A stretch of 64,000 bases of DNA, taken from assembly GCA_947474365.1 (NCBI GenBank), contig CANJIU010000042.1, forward strand, positions 1 to 64,000. The letters run 5' to 3'. The DNA is from Opitutia bacterium. GTDB taxonomy: Bacteria; Verrucomicrobiota; Verrucomicrobiia; Opitutales; Opitutaceae. The notes beneath the pieces were generated by a model, which was not told the origin of the DNA, did not search any database, and saw nothing but the letters and a program-made list of their open reading frames with translations. The position numbers were made by a program, and so were the translations under genes. Shown piece by piece: positions 43,314 to 51,455 of this stretch; position 1 is the stretch's first letter, and the number at the start of each line of letters is the position of its first letter.

Positions 43314-44113
43314 TGTTCATCCACCGCGTGTCCGGCCCGCTTCCTCTCTCCGTCGTCATCGTCGCGAAAAACGAGGCCCGCAACCTCCCACGCGGCCTCG
43401 CGAGCGTGCAGGGCTGGGTCGCGGAGATCGTCGTCGCGCTCAACGACACAACCGACGCCAGCGAGTCCATCGCCCGTGCCGCAGGCGCTCGCGTGCAACA
43501 CCTGCCCTGGCGCGGATTTCGCGACACGAAGAACACCGCCCTCGCGCTGGCATCGCATTCGTGGGTGTTGTCGCTCGATGCCGACGAGGAAGTCTCAGCT
43601 GCGCTCCGCGCCGACATCATCGCATTCTTTCAGCGCCCGGACTTCGACGGTCACGCGGGCGCCCGATTCCCACGCAAGGTGTGGTTCATCGATCGCTGGA
43701 TTACGCATGGCGATTGGTATCCCGACCTCAGCCTTCGGTTGATCCATCGCGACCGCGCCCGCTGGGGTGGCGATGAATTCGTCCACGAGAAGATCGAATG
43801 GGACGGCGGCCCCGTCGCGACACTGCGCGGGGATCTGCATCATTACTCGTTCCCGGATATTTCGTCGCATGTGGCCAAGATCACTCCGTTCGCCGATCTC
43901 TTCGTGCGCCAGCAACAGGCACGCGGGACGCGATTCTCAGCTGCCGCCGCGATTGCCCGGCCCGCTTGGCGGTTCTTCCGCGCGTACGTCATCCGCCGGG
44001 GTTTTCTCGACGGATTTCCCGGTTTCTACATTGCATGGGCCACCGCCTTTGGAGCCTTCGTCCGCTACAGCCGGATGTACGAGGTGGAAAGAACCAGGAG
44101 ACCCAGCGGCTAA
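43313..44113 (+). CDS. Glycosyltransferase family 2 (WaaE/KdtX-like)
   Basis: A 266-residue GT-A enzyme of the LPS-core beta-1,4-glucosyltransferase type. Seen are S-V-V-I-V-A-K-N-E-A-R-N-L, L-S-L-D-A-D-E-E-V-S, and the characteristic middle W-G-G-D-E-F-V-H-E-K-I. A C-terminal F-R-A-Y-V-I-R-R-G-F-L-D-G-F-P-G-F membrane-proximal helix pair follows, which is well conserved in WaaE proteins. The GTG at 43313 overlaps the preceding stop by one base; a second GTG six codons later is possible. Confidence 0.9.
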   Translation: MFIHRVSGPLPLSVVIVAKNEARNLPRGLASVQGWVAEIVVALNDTTDASESIARAAGARVQHLPWRGFRDTKNTALALASHSWVLSLDADEEVSAALRADIIAFFQRPDFDGHAGARFPRKVWFIDRWITHGDWYPDLSLRLIHRDRARWGGDEFVHEKIEWDGGPVATLRGDLHHYSFPDISSHVAKITPFADLFVRQQQARGTRFSAAAAIARPAWRFFRAYVIRRGFLDGFPGFYIAWATAFGAFVRYSRMYEVERTRRPSG

Positions 44114-44202
44114 GGGAGCGTGACCGTACGAGCGTTGCTTCGTGCAATCGTGACGTTTGAAATCGCTTGGTCTTTTGTCGCTGGTCCCTTGTCTCACTTT
44201 CC

Positions 44203-44586
44203 GTGGCCGACCAACCTCATCAGTTCAGCAAAATCGCCGAGGAACTTGTAGGCGAGTTTCGCGGCGTGCCCTCCGACGAACCGAAACGCGCCAAGAAGCG
44301 ACCGATGCAATCGCTCGCGACGGTGGTGGAGGCATTGCTGCAGCAACACCAAATCGGCCGCGAGTCCCCCGAACACACGATCCGCGGACAATGGAAAGCG
44401 TTGGTGGGCGAAGCCAATGCCTCCTATTCTCACCCGGCGATGATCGAGCGCAACATGCTGACCGTCCTCGCGAGCCACGCCGTGGTACGCAACGAGTTGT
44501 TTCACCATCGCAGCGAAATCGTCGCCCGCATCCGCCAACTGCCCGGCTGCGGCCACGTCAAGGCCCTCAATCTCCGCGCGGGTTGA
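44203..44586 (+). CDS. dciA: DUF721 / DciA-like protein
   Basis: A 127-residue product. It fits the DUF721 family, whose member DciA helps load the replicative helicase: a helical start (L-A-T-V-V-E-A-L-L-Q-Q-H), R-G-Q-W-K-A-L-V-G-E, M-L-T-V-L-A-S-H-A-V-V-R-N-E-L, and the final H-V-K-A-L-N-L-R-A-G. The GTG at 44203 is preferred over a TTG at 44167. It lies 216 bases before rpsO. The symbol is tentative, as many DUF721 proteins are uncharacterised. Confidence 0.72.
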   Translation: MADQPHQFSKIAEELVGEFRGVPSDEPKRAKKRPMQSLATVVEALLQQHQIGRESPEHTIRGQWKALVGEANASYSHPAMIERNMLTVLASHAVVRNELFHHRSEIVARIRQLPGCGHVKALNLRAG

Positions 44587-44802
44587 AGTCCCAAAATTTA
44601 CGCTTGCGGCACCCCGGAGAATTCCGGAGTCTCGCGCCTTGCGTCAGTGGATACCCGCCGGTTGCGGGTGCCCACCATGACTGGTCCGGCATTCCGCCGG
44701 ATTGGAACGGTGACGCCGGCTCACCCCGAATTCCACTCGGGCGAGGCGGGCGCCACGGAGCTCGCAAGGGTTCCCTACAGTCGTGCAATCAAACACATAA
44801 CC

Positions 44803-45069
44803 ATGTCCACCACAGTCGTTAAACCCGAAATCATCGCAGAATACAAAACTCACGATAAGGATACCGGTTCGTCCGAAGTCCAGGTCGCGCTCTTGACCGC
44901 TCGCATCAATCACTTGACCGAGCACCTGCGCACGCACCGCAAGGATTTCCACTCGCGCCGCGGGCTTTTGCAGATGGCGTCTCGCCGTCGCAAGCTCCTC
45001 GATTATCTCAAGCGGCACAACCTGCCGAAGTATAACGAGCTGCTACAGAAGCTTCATCTCCGTCGCTAA
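44803..45069 (+). CDS. rpsO: 30S ribosomal protein S15
   Basis: The 88-residue primary 16S rRNA-binding protein of the small-subunit platform. It has the conserved G-S-S-E-V-Q-V-A-L-L-T-A-R-I and L-T-E-H-L-R-T-H-R-K-D-F-H-S-R-R-G-L blocks, and the end R-R-K-L-L-D-Y-L-K. The ATG at 44803 gives the standard length. The upstream 216 bases include a small hairpin (acccgc/gcgggt, 44653-44669) that might belong to a leader. Polynucleotide phosphorylase follows, the widely conserved rpsO-pnp order. Confidence 0.98.
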   Translation: MSTTVVKPEIIAEYKTHDKDTGSSEVQVALLTARINHLTEHLRTHRKDFHSRRGLLQMASRRRKLLDYLKRHNLPKYNELLQKLHLRR

Positions 45070-45080
45070 CCCTTTCGTCT

Positions 45081-45111
45081 AACGGGCGACCCGATCCGCG
45101 GGTCGCCCGTT
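45081..45111 (+). terminator. Hairpin after rpsO
   Basis: aacgggcgaccc / gggtcgcccgtt, a 12-bp perfect stem with a 7-base loop, 11 bases after the rpsO stop and followed by gtcttta. It is a probable terminator or, as in E. coli rpsO-pnp, a partial one that lets some transcripts reach pnp. Confidence 0.8.
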
Positions 45112-45141
45112 GTCTTTACGACACTCGAAACAGGCCGGGAC

Positions 45142-45184
45142 ATTTCCGTTTGGTGCGTTGGGCACCAAGGCGCCAAACGGAAAT
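45142..45184 (+). promoter_or_regulatory. pnp leader with two mutually exclusive hairpins
   Basis: A long stem pairs atttccgtttgg (45142-45153) with ccaaacggaaat (45173-45184). Inside it, tggtgc (45151-45156) can instead pair with gcacca (45162-45167), which breaks the top of the long stem. A further 8-bp hairpin (ggcacccg/cgggtgcc) lies at 45267-45287. The pnp start is about 200 bases downstream. In E. coli the pnp leader hairpin is cut by RNase III for autocontrol; a similar role here is inferred. Confidence 0.6.
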
Positions 45185-45380
45185 CTCTCGCGTCTGAGCG
45201 AGCTGACCAAAGCGGGTAAGTAGAGTTATCCCCGATTAACCCGCGTGCGGCTCCCCTGCCGCCGCCGGCACCCGCCCAGCGGGTGCCCCGGGCCGTTCCC
45301 AGTCGCGTGTCGCTGGGCCGAACCCGTCTCCATCCGCCGACACGCTGTCCGTAATCCGTCCGAATCCGAAAAGAAAGATC

Positions 45381-47612
45381 ATGCAACAGAAACATAATGT
45401 CACCGTGCCCGGCCTCGGGCTCACGTTCTCCACCGGCTCCATCGCCCAGCTCGCGGGCGGCGCCGTCAACGTCAATGTCGGCGAGACCAACGTCTTCGTC
45501 ACCGCCTGCGTCGCGCAGACCATGCGCCCCGGCCAGGATTTCTTCCCGCTCACCGTCGACTACCGCGACAAGTACGCCGCGGCCGGCCGCTTCCCCGGCG
45601 GTTACTTCAAGCGCGAGGGCCGCCCCTCCGAGCGCGAGATCCTCATCTCCCGCCTCTGCGACCGTCCCTGCCGCCCGCTCTTCCCCGAGGGTTTCCTCAA
45701 TGAAGTCCAGATCATCGGCCAGCTCATGTCGGCCGACCTGATCAACGACTCCGACATCGCGATGGTCAACGGCGCCAGCGCCGCCCTCGCCATCTCCGAC
45801 ATTCCGTGGAACGGGCCGATCGGCTGCGTCCGCGTCGCGTTGATCGACGACAAGTTCGTCGCCAACCCGACGATCGAACAGATGTACTCGTCGTCGCTCG
45901 ATCTCATCTACGTCGGCAACTCGAAAGACATGCTAATGATCGAAGGCTCCGCGGATCAAATCTCCGAGGAGAAGTTCGTCGAGGCCCTCGCGTTCGGCCA
46001 TGAGTCCATCCAGCCGATCATCGCGGCGATCAAGGAACTCCAGACCCTCGCCGGCAAACCGAAGGCCACCTTCAAGCTCGTCGGCGCCACGCCCGAAGCA
46101 CGCGCCATCATCGAGCGCGTCGTCCCCGCCGAGCGCGTTTCCGCCGCCATCTTCGGCTTCGAGAAGAACGTCCGCTCCGCGAACGTGAAGCTCCTCAAGG
46201 AAGAAGCCAAGGCCGCCCTCCTCGCCGAACTCGGCGAAGGCAAGTTCACCGACGTCGACCTGAACGTCGTGTTCGAGGATCTCCAATACAAGGCCTACCG
46301 CGCGACCGTTCTCGCTCAAGGCGTCCGTTCCGACAAGCGCGACGCGAAGTCGCTCCGTCCGATCAGCGCGCAGGTTGGCGTCCTCCCCCGCGTGCACGGT
46401 TCGGCCATGTTCCAGCGCGGCGACACCCAGAACATCGCCATCGTCACCCTCGGGCCCACCAAGGAAGCCCAGGAAATGGACGGTCTTACCGGCGGTGCGA
46501 CGTCGAAGTCGTTCATTCTTCACTACAACTTCCCGCCGTTCTCCGTCGGCGAAGCGGGCCGTTTCATCGGCCCGGGCCGGCGCGAAATCGGTCACGGCGC
46601 CCTGGCCGAGCGCTCGCTCGTTCCGGTCCTCCCGCCGGAAGACGCGTTCCCCTACTCCATCCGCGTCGTCTCCGAGATCATGGCCTCCAATGGCTCAACC
46701 TCGATGGCCTCGATCTGCGGCGGCTGTCTCGCCCTCATGGACGCTGGCGTGCCCATCATCGCTCCGGTCGCCGGCATCTCCTGCGGCCTGATGACCGAGA
46801 TGGCGTCCGACGGCACCATCACCAAGTGGACCACCATCACCGACATCCTCGGCGAGGAAGACCACTTCGGCGACATGGACTTCAAGGTGGCCGGCACCAC
46901 CAAGGGAATCACGGGCTTCCAGCTCGACCTGAAGATCAACGGCCTGCCGTTCGAAATCGCGAAGACCGCGATCTTCCAGGCGCGCGACGCCCGCATCGAG
47001 ATTCTCCGCACGATGCTGGCCTCGTTGCCCGCGCCCCGCGCCGACCTCAGCAAATTCGCTCCCCGCATCCAGACGATTCAGATCGATCCCGAGAAGATCG
47101 GCCTGCTCATCGGGCCGGGCGGCAAGACGATCCGCCGCATCACGGAAACGACCGGTGCGCAGATCGACATCGCCGAGGATGACTCCGGCAAGGTGTTCGT
47201 CTATTCGAACAACGCCGAGGCCATGAACCGCGCGATCGCCGAGATCGACGGTCTCTGCGGCGGCGGCGCCGGTGGTGGCGGTGGCGGCGCGCCGATTGAA
47301 ACCGGCAAGCTGTATCACGGCCGCGTGACCGGGATCAAAGATTTCGGCTGCTTCGTCGAGTGCACGCCCGGCAAGGAAGGCCTGGTTCACATCAGTGAAC
47401 TTGCCGACTTCCGCGTCCGTCGCACCGAGGACGTCGTGAAGATGGGCGAAATGATCTGGGTGAAGTGCGTCGGCATCGACGAGCGCTCCGGCAAGGTCCG
47501 CCTCTCACGCAAGGCCGCGATGAAGGAGATGGAAGGCCAGAAGCAGGCCCAAGGCGGCCAGCCCGCCGAAGGCGCCGCGCCGGCCGCCCCGGCTGCGCCC
47601 GCAGCCCATTGA
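45381..47612 (+). CDS. pnp: Polyribonucleotide nucleotidyltransferase (PNPase)
   Basis: A 743-residue 3'-to-5' phosphorolytic exoribonuclease of the degradosome. Two RNase PH domains are present; the second carries the catalytic core (G-R-R-E-I-G-H-G, M-A-S-N-G-S-T-S-M-A-S, D-I-L-G-E-E-D-H-F-G-D-M-D-F). A KH domain follows (P-E-K-I-G-L-L-I-G-P-G-G-K-T-I). A Gly-rich linker precedes the S1 domain (Y-H-G-R-V-T-G-I-K-D-F-G-C-F-V-E). The tail is Ala/Pro/Gln-rich. Start at ATG 45381. Confidence 0.98.
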   Translation: MQQKHNVTVPGLGLTFSTGSIAQLAGGAVNVNVGETNVFVTACVAQTMRPGQDFFPLTVDYRDKYAAAGRFPGGYFKREGRPSEREILISRLCDRPCRPLFPEGFLNEVQIIGQLMSADLINDSDIAMVNGASAALAISDIPWNGPIGCVRVALIDDKFVANPTIEQMYSSSLDLIYVGNSKDMLMIEGSADQISEEKFVEALAFGHESIQPIIAAIKELQTLAGKPKATFKLVGATPEARAIIERVVPAERVSAAIFGFEKNVRSANVKLLKEEAKAALLAELGEGKFTDVDLNVVFEDLQYKAYRATVLAQGVRSDKRDAKSLRPISAQVGVLPRVHGSAMFQRGDTQNIAIVTLGPTKEAQEMDGLTGGATSKSFILHYNFPPFSVGEAGRFIGPGRREIGHGALAERSLVPVLPPEDAFPYSIRVVSEIMASNGSTSMASICGGCLALMDAGVPIIAPVAGISCGLMTEMASDGTITKWTTITDILGEEDHFGDMDFKVAGTTKGITGFQLDLKINGLPFEIAKTAIFQARDARIEILRTMLASLPAPRADLSKFAPRIQTIQIDPEKIGLLIGPGGKTIRRITETTGAQIDIAEDDSGKVFVYSNNAEAMNRAIAEIDGLCGGGAGGGGGGAPIETGKLYHGRVTGIKDFGCFVECTPGKEGLVHISELADFRVRRTEDVVKMGEMIWVKCVGIDERSGKVRLSRKAAMKEMEGQKQAQGGQPAEGAAPAAPAAPAAH

Positions 47613-47649
47613 TCAACTGAAGCCGCGGCCGATAAGCCGCCACGCCTTC

Positions 47650-47684
47650 AAGCCGGAGTTGCCTCGCGCACCTCCGGCTTTTTT
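47650..47684 (+). terminator. Rho-independent terminator after pnp
   Basis: aagccggag / ctccggctt, a 9-bp stem with a 13-base loop followed by tttt, 38 bases after the pnp stop. Confidence 0.8.
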
Positions 47685-47809
47685 GCGTCCACGCCTCGAG
47701 GGCAGTCGGGCAAACGACCGAAGTCGATTTCCAGGAAACGTGGACCTTCCCGAGGCGGGGCTGGTTCGCCGAAACCCATTCCTTCCTATGCGCTACGGCG
47801 ATACGCGCG

Positions 47810-48619
47810 TCAGAGTCCCGCCGGGATGGCGCGTCCTTTTTCCACCCGGTTCGGGCCCTGCGTCCCTGTCGGTCCTTTCCCACCGGTGCCCGTCGGCTTT
47901 TCATAGACCTGGGTGTTTTGATTGACCGACTGCTGCATTCCCACGACACCGGCCATGCTCTGGCTGGACTGCGGAATCATCATCGCCTTGTCCCCGAGCG
48001 AAACGGCCCCGGGCGCCCGCGCGCCCGCTTCTCCCAGAGAAAGCCCCGACTGAGCACCGCCCAGTTCGGCGACCTGAAGTCCCTGCGGCTGCGCGATCGG
48101 CTCTCCGCCACCACCGCCACCCGCGTTCTGCGCTGCCTTCGGGTCCGTTGCACCGCCGCCGCCTGTAGCAGGCGTGGCCTTGGAATTTGCCGCCGCAGCG
48201 CTTCCTTGCGTCTGCTGCGTGGCACCCACGCCACCCGCGGCCTTGGCGGCAGGGTTATCTTGACCCGTTCCTCCCGCGAGCAACGCCGTCGGCATCGAGG
48301 CACTTGAATCCGGAGCCTTCTGGCTGCCCCGCGTTCCGGAATTTCCACCCACTTTCCCATTCCGTACGTTGTCGTCTCCGGGCACTTCAAAATCGCCAAT
48401 CATCCCGTACTCACTCTTATTTTCTACTCGATGAGCCGAGCCATCGAGCAGGAGAGGATCAGGGAGCACAACTCGACCGGCGCCGGTTACGCGTACCCCA
48501 TCGGCCACCTTCGGCAACGGTACCGTCTCCGTGGTCACATCCGCCGCAACGCAGACTCCGATGAGCCACCCACCAGCAGCCAAACAGGCGACAACACGAG
48601 TCGAGGATGATAGTTTCAT
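47810..48619 (-). CDS. Secreted Gly/Ala/Gln-rich low-complexity protein
   Basis: From the ATG at 48619 the 269-residue product begins with a signal peptide (M-K-L-S-S-S-T-R, a hydrophobic core, A-A-D) and a short folded-looking segment (V-T-E-T-V... G-A-G-R-V-V-L-P-D). From about residue 95 it becomes disordered, with Gly, Ala, Gln, Ser and Pro, including six Gly in a row. I do not recognise it. The cleavable signal and the stop-free frame support a real envelope or extracellular protein. It converges on pnp. Confidence 0.6.
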   Translation of the reverse strand: MKLSSSTRVVACLAAGGWLIGVCVAADVTTETVPLPKVADGVRVTGAGRVVLPDPLLLDGSAHRVENKSEYGMIGDFEVPGDDNVRNGKVGGNSGTRGSQKAPDSSASMPTALLAGGTGQDNPAAKAAGGVGATQQTQGSAAAANSKATPATGGGGATDPKAAQNAGGGGGGEPIAQPQGLQVAELGGAQSGLSLGEAGARAPGAVSLGDKAMMIPQSSQSMAGVVGMQQSVNQNTQVYEKPTGTGGKGPTGTQGPNRVEKGRAIPAGL

Positions 48620-49086
48620 GTGTCGGACGATGGTTTCGAGCCCACTCCTTTTGCCGCGCCATGCGGCAGGCAATGCGAAGGAATTTTCGTCCCGTTCGTC
48701 CAAGATGTCTGTGCGGGAATTGACCAATCACACGCAGTGGTTGGCCATCCCCACGGACGGGGAATACAACATTTGTTGGAGAGTTCCACAGTACGTCCCG
48801 ATGTGCAGCCGGTGATTTCCGCACGGCGTAGTACTCATCAGCGCCAATTTTGATATTGTCTGGAACAGACCTCGAGAAGACCGTGCGCCCCCATGGTCCG
48901 ATGCTCACAGGTCGCCCCGCGCTGCCGTACCAGACGGAAATCGGTGCCGGCTGTACTCTCACCGCGGGTAGCGAATATGCGCTGTGCGACACCAGCGCGG
49001 CGGATTGCCTCCCTCCAACGGAGAAACCCACCTGGCGCGCTCCGCACGAGACGAGTTACGAGTCGCAGTGAAGTCACGGCAACGTC
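48620..49086. other. Divergent intergenic region
   Basis: A 467-base gap between the secreted protein (minus) and the TMTC-like protein (plus). Minus-strand frame 48459-49031 covers most of it but overlaps the signal peptide of the secreted protein, and I see no fold signal in it. Promoters for both neighbours should be here. I see no repeat or strong hairpin. Confidence 0.5.
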
Positions 49087-51165
49087 GTGACCACGCGCAA
49101 GGTCAACGCAGTTGCCGCCATCATCATCGTTACGGCGGGCTTGGCGGCATATTCCGGAAGTTTTTCCGGCCCATTCGTCTTTGACGATCCGTCATCGATC
49201 ACGGCCAACCCGACGATCCGTCATCTATGGCCACCGTGGGACATCCTCGCGACCCCGCAGGCGAACGTCACCGTGCAAGGACGGCCGATCCTCAATCTGT
49301 CGTTCGGCATCAACTACGCGATCAGCAAGTCCGATGTCTGGAGTTACCATGCCCTGAATCTCGTAATTCACCTGCTGGCCGGTCTGACGCTCTTTGGCCT
49401 GGTTCGGCGCACGCTGCTCTTGGATGTCGCGGCTCAGGAAACAGACTCCGGGCGAAGGACGGGCCCATGCCCAATCCATCCCGAAACGGACTCCACGACC
49501 CCACGGGACATCACCGCCACGCTGCTGGGGTTTTCAGTGGCGTTGCTCTGGACGGTCCACCCCCTGCAAACGGAGTCGGTCACGTACGTCGTCCAGCGGG
49601 CCGAATCGCTGATGGGGTTTTTCTATTTGCTGACGTTGTATGGTTTCGTCCGATATGCCGCGACTGGCGGTTCGGGACACCGTTGGCGGTGGGCGACGTT
49701 TTCAGTCCTGGCGTGCGGACTGGGAATGGCGACCAAGGAGGTCATGGTGTCGGCCCCAGTCATCGTGCTGTTGTACGATCGCACCTTTGTGGCCGGCAGT
49801 TTCCGGGCCACGTGGGAGAAACGCCGCATGTTCTACGGCTGCCTCGCCGCGAGCTGGCTCGTACTTGGCCTGTGTCTGCTTCGCGGGGGTGGGAACCGCG
49901 GCGGTTCCATCGGATTCGGGATCGGAGTCCCTTGGTGGACGTACGGCCTGACCCAGTTTGAAGCGATCGGACGTTATCTGCTCCTGTCCCTGTGGCCGCA
50001 CCCGCTGGTGTTCGAGTACGGCGCGTTTCGCGTGCAGCACGCCGGAGAGGTGTTGCCGTGGGCGATAATCGTCGTCCCGTTGGTGGCCGGCACACTCTGG
50101 GCGCTATGGCATCGGCCGGTGGTCGGTTTCTTGGGTGCCTTTTTTTTCGCCATCCTCGCCCCGACCAGCCTCGTGCCGGGAACCAGTCAGATGATTGTCG
50201 AACACCGGATGTATCTTTCACTAGCGGTCGTGCTCGTAGTGATAATACATGCCGGGCATATGGCGATCAGTCGGGCTGGCATCACAAGCCTCGTGCTCCT
50301 GGTCGGGACCGGATTCGGTTGGCTGACTCAGGAGCGAAATGCGACCTACCGCAACGAAATGAGCCTTTGGACCGACACAGTGGTGAAACGCCCCGCGAAC
50401 CCAGTAGCCCACTCCATGTTGGCGGAGGCCCACTTCGAACACGGCCGCCTCGACACGGCCCAGGTTCATTACGAAACCGCGGTAAAACTCGATCCGACCT
50501 TCTTCGTCGCGCACGAGAGGCTGGCGGAACTCCTGCTCCGGCGCGGCCGGCTGGCCGAAGCGGCGGAGCATTTTGATCGGGCGCTGCAGTTGAGGCCGGA
50601 TTTTGCCGATGCACACAATAATTTCGGAATTCTCCTCGCCCAAGTCGGAAAAACCTCGGAGGCAATGCTCCACATCGAACGGGCACTCGCGCTGAAGCCC
50701 GACTATGTGGAGGCCCACTTCGCCCTCGCGAACACCCTTGCCGACCTGGGGCGCAATCACGAGGCCATCGCCCATTATGAAGCCGTCATCCGGCTCAAGC
50801 CGGAACTTCCCGGAGCCGAATACAATTTCGCCAACACGCTCGCCGCGCTTGAGCGACGGGAAGAGGCAACGTCCCATTACCGCGCGGCACTTCGCCTCAG
50901 ACCAAACCATCCCGCGGCCGAATTCAATCTCGCCAACACCCTGGCGATGCTCCACCGGTGCGACGAGGCCGTCACCCATTACCGCGAGGCGCTCCGGCTC
51001 AAACCGGATTTTGCTGAGGCTGAAATGAACCTCGGCTCCGCCCTCTTCGAACTGGGACGTCTGGCGGAAGCGGAGACACACTATCTTGCCGCGCTGCGAC
51101 TGGACCCGCGGATGGAAGACGCCCGCGCAAGTCTGGCCCGCGTGCGGGGCGCCACACCTCGTTGA
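49087..51165 (+). CDS. Polytopic membrane protein with C-terminal TPRs (TMTC / GT-C-like)
   Basis: A 692-residue protein. The first 430 residues have about ten hydrophobic helices. The first external loop contains F-V-F-D-D-P-S-S-I, the acidic pair found in GT-C glycosyltransferases and in TMTC O-mannosyltransferases. The conserved L-W-T-V-H-P-L-Q-T-E-S-V-T-Y-V and A-T-K-E-V segments follow, and both are TMTC-like. From about 440 there are seven 34-residue TPRs (repeated L-G-R-x-x-E-A-x-x-H-Y and L-x-L-x-P-D). It may glycosylate exported proteins or glycans from a lipid-linked sugar; the activity is inferred from architecture. Starts with GTG at 49087. Confidence 0.83.
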   Translation: MTTRKVNAVAAIIIVTAGLAAYSGSFSGPFVFDDPSSITANPTIRHLWPPWDILATPQANVTVQGRPILNLSFGINYAISKSDVWSYHALNLVIHLLAGLTLFGLVRRTLLLDVAAQETDSGRRTGPCPIHPETDSTTPRDITATLLGFSVALLWTVHPLQTESVTYVVQRAESLMGFFYLLTLYGFVRYAATGGSGHRWRWATFSVLACGLGMATKEVMVSAPVIVLLYDRTFVAGSFRATWEKRRMFYGCLAASWLVLGLCLLRGGGNRGGSIGFGIGVPWWTYGLTQFEAIGRYLLLSLWPHPLVFEYGAFRVQHAGEVLPWAIIVVPLVAGTLWALWHRPVVGFLGAFFFAILAPTSLVPGTSQMIVEHRMYLSLAVVLVVIIHAGHMAISRAGITSLVLLVGTGFGWLTQERNATYRNEMSLWTDTVVKRPANPVAHSMLAEAHFEHGRLDTAQVHYETAVKLDPTFFVAHERLAELLLRRGRLAEAAEHFDRALQLRPDFADAHNNFGILLAQVGKTSEAMLHIERALALKPDYVEAHFALANTLADLGRNHEAIAHYEAVIRLKPELPGAEYNFANTLAALERREEATSHYRAALRLRPNHPAAEFNLANTLAMLHRCDEAVTHYREALRLKPDFAEAEMNLGSALFELGRLAEAETHYLAALRLDPRMEDARASLARVRGATPR

Positions 51166-51350
51166 GGCGGGGTCCGCACCAGTGGGATCCACGCCCGACA
51201 AACGACCTGCCTACCTGCAGCCAACATCCTGACGCCGATTGTCATCTTATGGATGACAAACGACACGTGCGCCCGCAAATTGACCGCGACGACTGTTCCT
51301 CGGGCGCCGATGTAATTTACGCCGCAGGAAACTCCCATTCATGGACCGGC

Positions 51351-51375
51351 CGTAAAAATCCTCATTCTTTTTACG
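51351..51375. promoter_or_regulatory. Inverted repeat upstream of the PVC-type heme protein
   Basis: cgtaaaaa (51351-51358) and tttttacg (51368-51375) are perfect 8-bp arms spaced by 9 bases, about 80 bases before the ATG. AT-rich symmetrical arms of this size could be an operator. No regulator gene is adjacent. Confidence 0.4.
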
Positions 51376-51455
51376 CCAACTCTCATCGCGACCGCGCCCT
51401 TGGGTCTGTTAGTGTCTTTACCTAGCCCGGCCGTGCCGGTGCCAGAACGCCCTTC

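Noticed and set aside
48459..49031. 190-codon minus-strand frame upstream of the secreted protein
   Set aside because: Overlaps the signal-peptide region of the secreted protein in another frame and has no recognisable fold; weak.
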